Shown here in pieces: positions 1-8,823 of a stretch of DNA of 18,170 bases; the stretch's first letter is position 1; each line of letters starts with the position of its first letter. The position numbers and the translations under genes are program-made. The notes beneath the pieces were generated by a model. It ran no database searches and was not told the DNA's origin. It worked only from the letters and a program-made list of their open reading frames with translations. The DNA comes from an uncultured Treponema sp. (GTDB lineage Bacteria; Spirochaetota; Spirochaetia; Treponematales; Treponemataceae). The DNA lies in the NCBI GenBank assembly GCA_934667505.1, contig CAKULY010000032.1, positions 1 to 18,170 of the forward strand. The letters are read 5' to 3'.

Positions 1-106
1 TCAGTTACTCTTTTCCTAGTCAATACTTTTACTGCTTTTTTTGCACTTTTTTTTGATTTTTTTTAGAAAAAAAAGTTTGTATAGACAGCCTGAATGTCGA
101 GTTTTA

Positions 107-240
107 GGTTCAATTTAGAGTTTTAATTTTTAATGCCATTACCGGGCTTGACCCCGATAATACGTTGAATTTTTCCAGCAGATTGCCGTGTCAAGCACGG
201 CAATGACAACCTTGTTAGATTTGTAAACTAACCTTGGAAA
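107..240. repeat. Dispersed two-hairpin repeat, copy 1
   Basis: This gene-free stretch holds a structured element shared with 8824-8950. It begins with a GGTTCAATTTAGAGTTTTAA block. A first hairpin follows (about 134-160: ATTACCGGG, loop CTTGA, CCCCGATAAT). After an unrelated spacer of about 20 bases comes a second, perfect hairpin (182-206: ATTGCCGTG, loop TCAAG, CACGGCAAT), then GACA. The outer right end is degenerate compared with copy 2. Positions 1-106 hold only T-rich low-complexity sequence with no gene. The element resembles short intergenic palindromic repeats; the exact right border is uncertain. Confidence 0.7.
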
Positions 241-251
241 TTCGCTGAAAG

Positions 252-278
252 CGTTTTTTTAATGTTATAAAAAAAACG
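252..278 (-). terminator. Possible weak terminator after the coiled-coil gene
   Basis: On the minus strand, about 20 bases past the stop at 297, CGTTTTTTT and AAAAAAACG form a 9-bp inverted repeat around a 9-base loop. The stem is almost all A:T, so it is a poor intrinsic terminator. It may only be chance in T-rich DNA. Confidence 0.22.
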
Positions 279-296
279 ACTTTTGAACTTTTTAGA

Positions 297-641
297 TTAA
301 TTGTTTTCAGCTTTATCTTTTTCTGTCTTTTTTAAAAGTTCTTCGCGCTTTGCAATTTCTTTATCCAAATTTGCGATTTCTTCACGAATTGCAACAACAG
401 CTTCTTCAGAAGCGGACAAGACAGCAGAATCATTATCCTTAAACTTTTCAAAAGCTAATTTGCCAAGCTTTTCAAACTGTTCATTTTTTTTGGTTTCAAA
501 CTGATGCTTTTCAATCTTTATAACGCTTTTATCACTAAATTCTTGAACGGCAGTACCAGCTTTTCCTAATGCCTTTTTAGAAGAAGAAAAAATTTTTTCA
601 GCTCCACCCTTTACTTTTTCTTTTAATTCATTAAAATCCAT
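297..641 (-). CDS. Small charged coiled-coil protein, function unknown
   Basis: A 114-residue soluble protein rich in Lys and Glu. Its C-terminal half (about residues 60-110) is a continuous heptad-like helix ending in a KREELLKKTEKDK-type tail, so a coiled coil is likely. No signal peptide, membrane segment or catalytic motif is visible. The start at 641 is chosen because GGAGG lies seven bases upstream of that ATG; an in-frame ATG at 677 has no comparable ribosome binding site and would add a hydrophobic stretch encoded by leader DNA. It lies 134 bases beyond the phosphatase gene on the same strand and may be transcribed separately. I do not recognise the family. Confidence 0.75.
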   Translation of the reverse strand: MDFNELKEKVKGGAEKIFSSSKKALGKAGTAVQEFSDKSVIKIEKHQFETKKNEQFEKLGKLAFEKFKDNDSAVLSASEEAVVAIREEIANLDKEIAKREELLKKTEKDKAENN

Positions 642-775
642 AATTTCCTCCAATAACTGATAAAAATAAATCTTCAATATTTAATATAACTGCTTTTTTT
701 TCAAAATAAAAGAATAAAATCAAAAATCGGCTAGCTTTTTCAAATCTCCACTTCAAACTAAAATACAATAAAAAC

Positions 776-3370
776 CTAAACTCTTTTTAAGGCGATTATT
801 GTAAGGTCATCTTCCTGTTCATCTTCTTTTAACTTTTTATAAAAAATGTAATTGGGATTATCTTTTTTCTTTTTTGGAACAGATTTTTTACCACTTTCAA
901 AGACTATATTTGCATATTCGGAATATAAATTAAAATGCTCTTTTAAAAATGAATCGACAACGACATCAACTTCAACTAAATCTTTTTCTGAAACATTTTT
1001 TGGCTTATAGAATCTAAAAATCTTTTCAAGAGAAACAAGGGCTAGAACCATTTCTTCTACGGTTCCTTTGCACTTTGTAAAATCCAATACAATTTCTTCG
1101 CTTCTTGCAGGATTTTTTTCTTTTGAAAGCATATATTTCTTTTGCGAAAAAACAGATTCAACGATTTCTTTTATTCGGGTTTCCCCAAACTCTTCTTTTT
1201 TATCTTCAAAGAGCGAATTTCCATATTCGTCTTTCAACTGTTCGCCTTTGCTATTAAGCTTCGGCTTTTTAATCAATGAAAAATCAACATTTCGTATTGC
1301 GCGGCCATTTTCTTCAATGCCATCTGTGTACAAAAGCAACACATCATTTAATTCAAGACTCAGTTCGTAAACCTGATAGCCGCCTGTTTTTTTTATCACA
1401 GAAGAAGAAAAAGGTCCGGCTGCAGGCGTTTCTGGAAGCTCAATTTTTTCCAGCCGCTTAGTTGAATTTTTATAAACATGCAAAATCCTGTCGCCAGCAT
1501 GGCAAACATACAGTTTTCCGCTATTTGAATCGTAAAGACAGACAATCATTGCGACAAACTTGTCTTTTATGTTCAAAGATTCTAAAAAATCATTAACTTT
1601 ATAAACAAAATCATCTAGTGAGATTCCATTCTTAGAGTAAGACCAGTTTTCAAAGTATTTTTTATAGAGGGTCGCTACAATTGTAACTAAAATTCCAGCA
1701 GGAACTGCGTGGCCGGAAGCGTCGCACTTTATTAAAACGTGCCACTGCTCATCAAGACGCTGCCAGTCAAAGTAATCGCCAGAAACGCCAGAGGCACCTT
1801 TATAATAAGCAAATTCATGAATAGAAGAATCGTTTACACTTGAAATATTCTGTTTTATATTACCAGAGAGAGTCTTTAATGGAAGCAAAGACTGCTGAAT
1901 TTCAACTGCATTTAACTGAAGATTTAGTTTTTCCGCGTTGAAACCTAACTCTAATTGCATTCGATTGATAGAATTGCCAAGTCTTCCAATTTCATTATTC
2001 GGAAGATTTTCAATTTTATTAGCCAAAAGTTTTTCTTTATCGTGTTCTTCAGAAATATCTTTTACAACCTTTTCAAGACGGCGAATAGGATTTACAATGT
2101 AATTTGCATAAATAAAAGTCGCTATAAATCCAACAAAAATAAAGATTACAGAAGTAAAAAGAACTATGCCGACTATTTTTTTACAAGAGGAGGCAATTGA
2201 TTCAACTAGGGAACTTGTATCAACTTTTATAAAAACTATTGCGTGAACTAAATCTGAAGAATTTTCACCTATGTACAAAACTGGCCTATAAAAAATATAA
2301 TCGGTAACAGAAGAGTTTAAAGATTTTATGCCAAAAGATGGAATGGAATCTTCACAATCTTCTGAATATTTTTGCATTTGATTTTCTAAATCAAAATTCA
2401 TTTTTTTTAATAAATTGTCAATTTCAATTTTACGAGAAGAGGAGGCAGTTTTTCTTTCTTCAAAAAGTTTTTTTCGTTCTTTTAATTTTAAGTCAAGCGC
2501 GTTTTGAACAAAAGCATTAATTTTTAAGCAAGTTTGCTCCGCAATTTTTTCAGTTTGATTTTCTTTTACTAACAGAGAAACACCTGGCTCAAAGGATTTT
2601 TCTTCTAAATTTAATCTATCAACCTTAGAAATTATATTTGCATCGTTGGAAGACCAAACGTAAAGAAGAGATTTTTTTTCATCATCTTTAATTTTTGATG
2701 ATGAAAAGCCTGTGACAGTAAGGTACTGCGCTTCCGGTACAGAAGACAACTGCTTAGGCAGCAAATTGAGTCCAAAAGAATCTTCTGAAGGCAAAATATT
2801 TTTTACAGTCGTTGCAATGCTAGAAAGCAGCACGTCTACTCTATCTTTTAGCGCCTTTGACAGCGTTTTTTCTTGGGTGACAATCATTGTTCGACCAAGC
2901 AAGACGGAAAGAAAAACTATTATAAAAACCACAAGAGAAAGCGTAAACGCAAAAAAAGAGGATTTTAGACTTCCTTTTTTATTTTCTGAAAATTTAGAAT
3001 TTAGCAGCATCTCACCTTTTTCCAGCAGAGAAACAGTTTCGTTTATTTTTATTTTTTCGATAAAATTTTTCATTATGGAAATTCCAAAAATGCATATAAA
3101 AATTACAAAAAGCAGCGATGCTAAAAAAAATATTGCTAAAAAAATATTGAACTTCTGTTTTTTTTCTAAAGGAGCTGATTTCCATTCGGGGACATATTCA
3201 AAATCTTTGTCAATTTTTACACTGCCGCTTTTAGAATCTTCCAAAGATGAAAAAGAAATTTCTTCATTTTGAGTTTGCGAATAAAAATCGTCAGAGAAAC
3301 AAAAAATAGGAGAAATGAAAAAAAATAAAAATGAGAAAATTAAAATTTTAGAAAATGCATTTTTTACCAC
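776..3370 (-). CDS. Membrane SpoIIE/RsbU-type PP2C phosphatase with HAMP domain
   Basis: Predicted Ser/Thr phosphatase that would dephosphorylate a partner protein (in RsbU-type systems an anti-sigma-factor antagonist) in response to an outside signal. Order: signal-like N-terminus (1-25), TM near 74-98, TM near 138-160, a long extracytoplasmic sensor region (about 165-395), TM near 398-424, HAMP (about 425-480), linker ending in IQQSLLP (491-497), and the SpoIIE-type PP2C domain. Metal-binding candidates are GDYFD (531-535), DASGH (550-554), YTDG (681-684) and EDDLTI near the C-terminus. Between YTDG and EDDLTI lie about 170 residues, far more than in a minimal PP2C domain, so an inserted helical region is likely. 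The start is GTG with only a weak AGAG upstream. It begins 10 bases after the GH57 gene and is probably the last gene of that operon. Confidence 0.9.
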   Translation of the reverse strand: MVKNAFSKILIFSFLFFFISPIFCFSDDFYSQTQNEEISFSSLEDSKSGSVKIDKDFEYVPEWKSAPLEKKQKFNIFLAIFFLASLLFVIFICIFGISIMKNFIEKIKINETVSLLEKGEMLLNSKFSENKKGSLKSSFFAFTLSLVVFIIVFLSVLLGRTMIVTQEKTLSKALKDRVDVLLSSIATTVKNILPSEDSFGLNLLPKQLSSVPEAQYLTVTGFSSSKIKDDEKKSLLYVWSSNDANIISKVDRLNLEEKSFEPGVSLLVKENQTEKIAEQTCLKINAFVQNALDLKLKERKKLFEERKTASSSRKIEIDNLLKKMNFDLENQMQKYSEDCEDSIPSFGIKSLNSSVTDYIFYRPVLYIGENSSDLVHAIVFIKVDTSSLVESIASSCKKIVGIVLFTSVIFIFVGFIATFIYANYIVNPIRRLEKVVKDISEEHDKEKLLANKIENLPNNEIGRLGNSINRMQLELGFNAEKLNLQLNAVEIQQSLLPLKTLSGNIKQNISSVNDSSIHEFAYYKGASGVSGDYFDWQRLDEQWHVLIKCDASGHAVPAGILVTIVATLYKKYFENWSYSKNGISLDDFVYKVNDFLESLNIKDKFVAMIVCLYDSNSGKLYVCHAGDRILHVYKNSTKRLEKIELPETPAAGPFSSSVIKKTGGYQVYELSLELNDVLLLYTDGIEENGRAIRNVDFSLIKKPKLNSKGEQLKDEYGNSLFEDKKEEFGETRIKEIVESVFSQKKYMLSKEKNPARSEEIVLDFTKCKGTVEEMVLALVSLEKIFRFYKPKNVSEKDLVEVDVVVDSFLKEHFNLYSEYANIVFESGKKSVPKKKKDNPNYIFYKKLKEDEQEDDLTIIALKRV

Positions 3371-3380
3371 AAACGAGTCT

Positions 3381-5000
3381 CTAGCATTTTTTGCTAAATA
3401 TTCTATAGTTCATCCAAGGAAAAATAGGATGCTGCTCTTCAAGTTTTGTAAGCCATTCCGTACTTACAGTGTTTGAACCTAAAGCATCAAAAACAGTTGT
3501 AAAATCATTTATGCTCTGCTTAAATCTGTTCGCCGCATAATCTGGACATTCGTTATTTTCTATCATTTTTGCCCAGCAACACGACTGTGCCAGCATCAGC
3601 TCTTTTGCTCCTAAAATTAAAAGACGAGCTTTTAGACCGGTGTCTGAGGGAAAACGGTTTGCAAGATCAACCATACGCTCGCTAGCCTTCCGCACGTAGC
3701 GCATCATCCAGCTGTTTTTACTAGAAAGCAAATCTTCGCCGTAACCGTCAGCCCTAGAAGAACCGTAGTAAGGACGAATCCGCTGAAGCTTAAACGGATT
3801 TTCTACGATATTTTTTAAACCGCTCAATTCTATAGAAGAATTTGCACTTTTTCTTATAACTTGTTCTAACCAGTCTATGCCTTCAAACCAAGAGTTTCTA
3901 AGCCTGTCTAAATCTATAGTCACAGTAAGGCAAATATCTTTTGATTCGGGAAGAAGTTTTTCTGCCTCTAGCAATTTTTCTTCTTTAGAGCAGACAAAAT
4001 TACTGGCATCCAAAACAATTTGCTGCGAAGAAGCCTCTGGCTCATACAAAGACTGTTCGTCATAAAAATTTGATTTTTTTACATTTTGCAAATTAATTTT
4101 TTTATTCCAATATTTATAACCGACTGCGAAACGAGAACAGCTTTCGCTTGCAAAACAAGAAAGACTGCTAAATGGCAATTCAAATCCTGCATCACAATTT
4201 AGATTTAAGTAGCAGCTATTATTTACATAACCAGCCGTCCCAAATATCTGCTCATCTGAAAAAGGGTCTCTGCCATAGGCAATCAAAGCATTGTCAAATC
4301 TTGCAGGATAAAAAATACCTTTTGCAGGCGCGTTCTCAGAAAAGAGAAAACTTCTGGAATCTAAAATTGTATAGTTGATTCCATTGGAGCGAAGGACTTT
4401 TTCTATTCCTCGATAGTATCCAAGCTCAGGAAGCCAAAAACCTTCCGGGACTTCGCCAAAGAAATTTCTAAACGCATAAATGCCAGTTTCAACCTGCGCA
4501 TTCATTATTTCCGGCATATCGTTATAGTGAGGAAGGAAAATATCAGTGCCGCAACTTGCAAGGAGTTCAACCTTTCCTTTTTTATGATATTCGTGTATTT
4601 TCTTTAAAATTTTTCCATTGCAAGCAGCAAAAAATTCTTTATCTGAACAAGCCTTTTCAAAACACCTTTTTGCTTGCTCCTGGAGTATTTGCGAATACGA
4701 ACATCTTTCTATTTCTTTCTTGCCGAATTCTATGCATTTTTCGAGCCAAGACAAATACTGCTCTTGTATTTTTTTGTCATCTAGGAGAGTACACAAAACC
4801 GGAGAAAGCACCATAGAAATGGTAAAATCTATATTTTCTTTTTCGAGCTTTTCAAAAACCTTTAGCAAAGGAATATAAGTATAAGAAATTGCTTCAAACA
4901 AGCGGGTTTCTTCTGAAATATATTTTTTTTCATCTTCTCCAATGTGTCTTATATACTCTTGACTTCCGTTCAGCACAAGAAGAAGTTTTTTATTCGCCAT
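3381..5000 (-). CDS. GH57 / DUF1957 protein related to 1,4-alpha-glucan branching enzyme
   Basis: The 539 residues match the GH57 branching-enzyme layout: N-terminal (beta/alpha) barrel, then a helical DUF1957 C-terminal domain (about 410-535, with ERMVDLA, LMLAQS and IFPWMNYRIF). The family transfers alpha-1,4 glucan segments to make alpha-1,6 branches in glycogen. The nucleophile motif is kept (GFWLPELGY, Glu192), as is the second catalytic motif (TIDLDRLRNSWFEG, Asp363), and GRDP at 243-246 matches a conserved segment. The usual first motif with His residues (HAHLPY type) reads NGSQEYIRH (11-19), and a usual TH before FLP reads TD (152-153). Activity or specificity may therefore be altered. 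The ATG at 5000 has GAGG upstream. It lies 13 bases after DUF4912. Confidence 0.85.
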   Translation of the reverse strand: MANKKLLLVLNGSQEYIRHIGEDEKKYISEETRLFEAISYTYIPLLKVFEKLEKENIDFTISMVLSPVLCTLLDDKKIQEQYLSWLEKCIEFGKKEIERCSYSQILQEQAKRCFEKACSDKEFFAACNGKILKKIHEYHKKGKVELLASCGTDIFLPHYNDMPEIMNAQVETGIYAFRNFFGEVPEGFWLPELGYYRGIEKVLRSNGINYTILDSRSFLFSENAPAKGIFYPARFDNALIAYGRDPFSDEQIFGTAGYVNNSCYLNLNCDAGFELPFSSLSCFASESCSRFAVGYKYWNKKINLQNVKKSNFYDEQSLYEPEASSQQIVLDASNFVCSKEEKLLEAEKLLPESKDICLTVTIDLDRLRNSWFEGIDWLEQVIRKSANSSIELSGLKNIVENPFKLQRIRPYYGSSRADGYGEDLLSSKNSWMMRYVRKASERMVDLANRFPSDTGLKARLLILGAKELMLAQSCCWAKMIENNECPDYAANRFKQSINDFTTVFDALGSNTVSTEWLTKLEEQHPIFPWMNYRIFSKKC

Positions 5001-5013
5001 TTTGTACCTCTAA

Positions 5014-5688
5014 TTAAGAAAAAGATTCCCTGTGATTTTTATAATGTTCCATAAGCAATTCTTTTATGCCAGAAAGAGCCATGATTGGAGAAAAATCATT
5101 CTCTCTGCCAGGCCTTATATCTGAAAGCAAGGGAGAACCTTTTGGCATTTCAAAAGTTACAGAAGATGAAAGAATATCTATAATTCCATCAAGATTGAAA
5201 AGGAGATCCACCCTAAAGAACTTTTTTCCAGCAGGAAGCAAAACGTATTGTCCAGAATCTTCTTTTGATATATTAAAATCGCAATATTCATCAGGTTTTA
5301 TTTGCTCTTTTTCTGAAAAAGAACTAACCCGAATCATCATTTGGCTTACAAATGCCTTTTCAAGAGAAGTTCGATCGCTGTCGCTTATGTTCCAGTAGAC
5401 ATAAGCCCAAGCTGGATTTCGCAACACGATTTGGACTTCTGTCGAATTGCAAGAACGCATAGAAAGTTCTTCTGTTTCAGCAAGAAGCTCTTTTTCAGAA
5501 ATATCAATATCAAATTCTGTTGAAACTTTTTTATTTTCTTCAGAAGAATCAAGCATTTCGCCTATTAAAAAATTTCTATTTAAATTTTCAGGGACATCTA
5601 TTCCAAGAGAATCTGCAATCTTTAGCAGTTCAGAAAAAGGAATGCTTTCTAAATAAGCCCGATTAAAAACTTCATTAACCATGTGCAT
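5014..5688 (-). CDS. DUF4912 protein with N-terminal Rho-N/SAP-like segment
   Basis: The 224 residues contain a short N-terminal helix-extended-helix segment (about 18-46: LLKIADSLGIDVPENLNR) resembling Rho-N/SAP-type domains. A DUF4912 domain follows (about 85-185), recognised by NPAWAYVYWNIS and by the later LPAGKKFFRVDLLF. The role of DUF4912 is not established; an immunoglobulin-like fold binding a polymer is a guess. It is the first gene of a compact set with the GH57 protein (13-base gap) and the phosphatase, which suggests a link to glucan metabolism or its control. Two ATGs (5688 and 5682) are possible starts; neither has a strong ribosome binding site. TTGACT and GATTAT spaced by 17 bases sit just upstream but would leave almost no leader. 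Confidence 0.8.
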   Translation of the reverse strand: MHMVNEVFNRAYLESIPFSELLKIADSLGIDVPENLNRNFLIGEMLDSSEENKKVSTEFDIDISEKELLAETEELSMRSCNSTEVQIVLRNPAWAYVYWNISDSDRTSLEKAFVSQMMIRVSSFSEKEQIKPDEYCDFNISKEDSGQYVLLPAGKKFFRVDLLFNLDGIIDILSSSVTFEMPKGSPLLSDIRPGRENDFSPIMALSGIKELLMEHYKNHRESFS

Positions 5689-5842
5689 ATAATCTTAAAA
5701 TTTAAAACATTAGTCAAGCATTGGAGTAATATTGCTACACTGTCAATTCAAACAAAACGAGAGCGGATGCATATAAACAAATTATAGCCTCGCTTGCGCT
5801 TTTGCTCATTTTTCTAAAAACACGACTTTTAATCTATTAAGA

Positions 5843-6784
5843 CTACGGCTGAAAGCTCTTGCCCTGCATAATTTTGTTTTCCCTAAAATATTTTATCATT
5901 GAGTTCCAAACAACTTTTTTATTTGCAGTCCAAAGAGGAGCTATTAAGTTTTTCTTAGCACCATCGCCAGTGAGCCTATGAATGACTATGTTTTGAGGTG
6001 TAATTTCAAGTGCTTTTCCTAATACTTGAAAATATTCGTTCATTTCCAGGCAAGCAAACTTTTTAGAATTATAATCTTTTGCCAAGTCGGTGTTTTTAAG
6101 CACATGCAAGAGAGAAATTTTTATGCCATCAGTTTTCGCATTTAAAACATAATTTATGGAAGAAAACATATCGCCCGCGCTTTCGTTAGGCAACCCAAAA
6201 ATCAAGTGGCAAACTACATGAACATTGGAAATTGTAGATTTTATTCTATTTATACATTCATCAAGCACAAAATTTTCATACATTCTGCGAATATATTTTA
6301 CTGACTCGGTATTTGAAGTTTGAAATCCAAGTTCAATCATTAAAAATGTTTTTTCAGAAACAGATTTTAGATATAAAAGCATTTGTTCACTAATGCAGTC
6401 TGGTCTAGTTGCGATTGAAATGCCTACAATTCCAGGAAAAGCAATTGCTTCCAAATATTTTTCATACAATTCTTTTTCATTTCCGTAAGTTGAACTAAAA
6501 TTTTGGAAGTATGCAATATATTTTTCTGAATGAATTTTATTCTTTACAAGATTTTTCGCATTTTCTAGCTGTTGAAAAACTGGCAGACTTCCGTCACTAG
6601 CAAAATCTCCTGAGCCGCTTTCCCCGCAAAAAATGCATCCGCCAAAACCTTTTACCCCATCTCTATTAGGACAGGTACAATTCGCATTGATAGAAAGCTT
6701 ATAAACTTTGGAATTAAATTTTTGCCTAAAAAAATCGTTTGCAGAGTAGAAAATTCCATTTGAAAAATTATTTTTTATCTGCAT
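5843..6784 (-). CDS. TIGR01212-family radical SAM protein
   Basis: Radical SAM enzyme of the TIGR01212 (YhcC-like) family; its substrate is not known. The diagnostic stretch is NCTCPNRDGVKGFGGCIFC (35-53): the 4Fe-4S cluster would be bound by Cys38, Cys50 and Cys53, with an extra Cys36. GESGSGDF follows directly, as in the family. Later segments IATRPDC, LMIELGFQT, VVCHLIFGLP and KISLLHVLKNT fit the barrel strands of the family. The length of 313 residues is normal. An AAGG lies about eight bases upstream of the ATG. It starts 11 bases after the flavoprotein gene and is probably co-transcribed with it. The 154 bases after its stop (5689-5842) hold no gene. Confidence 0.92.
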   Translation of the reverse strand: MQIKNNFSNGIFYSANDFFRQKFNSKVYKLSINANCTCPNRDGVKGFGGCIFCGESGSGDFASDGSLPVFQQLENAKNLVKNKIHSEKYIAYFQNFSSTYGNEKELYEKYLEAIAFPGIVGISIATRPDCISEQMLLYLKSVSEKTFLMIELGFQTSNTESVKYIRRMYENFVLDECINRIKSTISNVHVVCHLIFGLPNESAGDMFSSINYVLNAKTDGIKISLLHVLKNTDLAKDYNSKKFACLEMNEYFQVLGKALEITPQNIVIHRLTGDGAKKNLIAPLWTANKKVVWNSMIKYFRENKIMQGKSFQP

Positions 6785-6795
6785 AAAATACCTTT

Positions 6796-7275
6796 TTACT
6801 GCCTATGTGATTTGCAACTTATTTCGGTTACTTCTATTTTGAACACCCCTACTCTTGCAAGCATTACTGAAGGGAAATTCCAATCGCCCTTTTTTACAGT
6901 TTTTTTCATCAGGCTGTTTAGAGCATACTTTTTTTCTTCTAAATCTGTAATTTCAGAAACAATACCTTCGCCAATTATGCTAGAATAATAAGTTGAATAA
7001 TCACAGGCATTTTTACCTTCTTTTATTTTTCCTTCGCAGTCCATTTCAAAGCCTACAAGACAATTTTTTTTTGAAAGTTCTGCTTTTCTACCTTCTTTTG
7101 CTCCGTGAAAATAAAATGTGTATTTGCCTTTTTTTTCTTCATAGCCAAAATTTACAGGAACAATGTAAACATGGCCTTCGTCATTGTAGCCAATATTAAT
7201 AGAAAAGCATTTTTCGATTACAGCATTAACTTCAGCAATATCAGCAACTTCCCGCTCTTTTCTGCGAATTTTCAT
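6796..7275 (-). CDS. NimA-like pyridoxamine 5'-phosphate oxidase-family flavoprotein
   Basis: A 159-residue split-barrel flavin-binding protein of the kind annotated as 'pyridoxamine 5'-phosphate oxidase family' or 5-nitroimidazole reductase (Nim). The N-terminus KIRRKEREV and the segments IVPVNFGY (38-45), YFHGAKEGRKAELSKK (55-70) and VGFEMDCEG (74-82) are typical. The family binds FMN or a related flavin as a dimer; the substrate cannot be told from sequence and drug resistance should not be assumed. GGAGACAG just before the ATG is a good ribosome binding site. It forms a likely two-gene unit with the radical SAM gene. Confidence 0.88.
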   Translation of the reverse strand: MKIRRKEREVADIAEVNAVIEKCFSINIGYNDEGHVYIVPVNFGYEEKKGKYTFYFHGAKEGRKAELSKKNCLVGFEMDCEGKIKEGKNACDYSTYYSSIIGEGIVSEITDLEEKKYALNSLMKKTVKKGDWNFPSVMLARVGVFKIEVTEISCKSHRQ

Positions 7276-7344
7276 TCTGTCTCCAAAAAAACTTAAATCA
7301 AAGGTTAAAGCGAATGAGGTTTTATTTTAGCAAGACAGGCGATT

Positions 7345-7920
7345 CTAACCTTGCAACTGAATATAAACCGCATTTGCAAGTTTTTCTAGATTTTCAGCAT
7401 TGGCATTGCTTTTCATGCTTACGCTGTACATAATTCCCGGCGCAGCGTCCCACCAGACGCAGATTCCAACTGAATTTCCATTTTCATCCTTTGTCCACTT
7501 TGCATCTGCCTCGTTATAGCCGACTTTTACTTTGGCAGATTTCTTCCAATCGTAATAAAAGCCAGAAATATCTTCTAGGGAAGTTTTTCCGCTTGATTCA
7601 GCACGGGCAGTACATTCAGCCTTATTCCAAACGAAATCCATCTGCGCAAGAGAATCTGCAATCACTGAATAGCAAACATTCTCAGCATTTTTAGGAATTG
7701 CAAAACGCAATCCGAGTGTATTCAAAATTTCTTCCGCAGAAGATTCCCGAATCGGGTTTGGCACGCCGATTACAACAGGTCGAACTTCGCTCAATTCAGA
7801 AATACCAGATTTTTCTGTAATAGCCTTCTTGCTACATCCAAAAGACAGCAACACGATGCAAGACAATAAAAATGTTTTCAAAAGTGATTTTAAAACTGAT
7901 AATTTTTTTTCGTTCTTCAT
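7345..7920 (-). CDS. Predicted lipoprotein, function unknown
   Basis: The protein has a basic N-terminus, a hydrophobic stretch and a lipobox LSFGC with the lipidated Cys at residue 29, so it should be exported and anchored in a membrane. The mature part (about 160 residues) is soluble, with Trp- and Tyr-containing segments such as GFYYDWKKSAKVKVGY and ICVWWDAAPGIMYSVSM, and no enzyme motif that I recognise. The start is the only reasonable ATG, although the Shine-Dalgarno is weak. TTGAAT and AT-rich hexamers lie upstream but no clear promoter can be assigned. It stands apart from the genes downstream by about 70 bases. Confidence 0.8.
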   Translation of the reverse strand: MKNEKKLSVLKSLLKTFLLSCIVLLSFGCSKKAITEKSGISELSEVRPVVIGVPNPIRESSAEEILNTLGLRFAIPKNAENVCYSVIADSLAQMDFVWNKAECTARAESSGKTSLEDISGFYYDWKKSAKVKVGYNEADAKWTKDENGNSVGICVWWDAAPGIMYSVSMKSNANAENLEKLANAVYIQLQG

Positions 7921-8126
7921 AGATTCATTTTATCTTAATAAGACAAAAATATTCAACTGTAAACGGTTCACTTTACGCTTTGCACTTCCCCTGCTCGTGG
8001 ATTAAAATTGATTTAAAGCAACAGACACCAGAAGTTACAGTGAGGTTTATATGCCGCCAAAAATCACGGACGAGTCTGCATTGTAGACAAGCGCAGAATC
8101 CGAAACAAAAAGCTTGTCCCGGTTTT
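7921..8126. other. Intergenic stretch with a possible short coding remnant
   Basis: No convincing gene lies here. On the minus strand, 8047-8150 is open and ends at TAA at 8047-8049; it would read TIENRDKLFVSDSALVYNAD followed by SSVIFGGI. This looks somewhat protein-like and directly follows the broken DUF4405 gene, so it could be a remnant of the same locus. It has no start codon with a ribosome binding site. Otherwise nothing is seen. Confidence 0.25.
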
Positions 8127-8712
8127 CTATAGTTTTATCGCAGAATGCGAAAGCACAATCATTCCGGCGGTCATTCCAGGATATTCTGCAACGCAGACAA
8201 AAATATTCGGCGCAGAAAGTTTCCATGCGTTCTGCCAGAAAAGATAGACATAAAGCTGGCTATGGACAATGCAGAAAATTCCGAGCGCGAAAATCAGAAT
8301 CCACAGAATTTGAAGAATTGCAAATTTTGCAGAGATTTTATTATCTGAAATTGAATAGATTGCTAATCGAGTTTGCTTCTCAAACATCGCAAGTTCAAGT
8401 TCGGCAATGACAGACGATTTTCCGTTTTCAGATTTTTTGCCATTTGCCGCCTGCTCAAGCCTTTTCAGCTTTGAATGAAGATGAAGCCCCAAGTGAAAGC
8501 CCATCACCAGAAATCCCCACTGAATTGTATTTTCCACGGTTCAAGGAACGGTAAAAGCCGCCGTTCAAAATATGATGCAGAACGAACAGCGCAAAAAACG
8601 CGGTCTCGAAAATTCCGTGAGATGAAAGATTCCGCACAACCTCGTGGCTCATCAGAAAAATAAAGTCCGCGAACATCAGAAAGCCGGAGATGATTTTAAG
8701 AAGTTTTTTCAT
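8127..8712 (-). pseudogene. Broken DUF4405 integral membrane protein
   Basis: Two overlapping frames together resemble a DUF4405 membrane protein. The first frame (8712 to about 8530) has an N-terminal TM (LLKIISGFLMFADFIFL) and the family segment ALFVLHHILNGGFYRSLNRG. The second (about 8537 to 8127) has WGFLVMGFHLGLHLHSK, a later TM (FAILQILWILIFALGIFCIV) and an AEYPGMTAGMIVL end. Intact members of the family have roughly 40 more residues, including a TM helix, between the RGKY and WGF segments. The junction near 8530 therefore looks like an internal deletion that also shifted the frame. DUF4405 proteins often have heme-binding-like His residues in the membrane, but their role is unclear. 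The product is unlikely to work. Confidence 0.6.
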
Positions 8713-8823
8713 GTGTATTTTGAATTTCCTTTTTAGCCGCCGTTTTCAAAATAATAACAGAAAAATTGGAAAAGTAAAAATAGTTTGTAGAAATATCATG
8801 TTATGCAGGAAACTTAGTCTATA

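Noticed and set aside
40..76. T-run followed by A-run as a terminator or promoter element
   Set aside because: It is low-complexity sequence with no G:C stem and no gene ending next to it.
642..677. Earlier ATG for the coiled-coil protein
   Set aside because: It would place the strong GGAGG site inside the coding region; the ATG at 641 is correctly spaced from it.
2712..3272. Plus-strand 186-codon open frame
   Set aside because: It lies wholly inside the phosphatase gene, is Ser/Phe-rich as expected of a reverse-strand shadow, and has no ribosome binding site.
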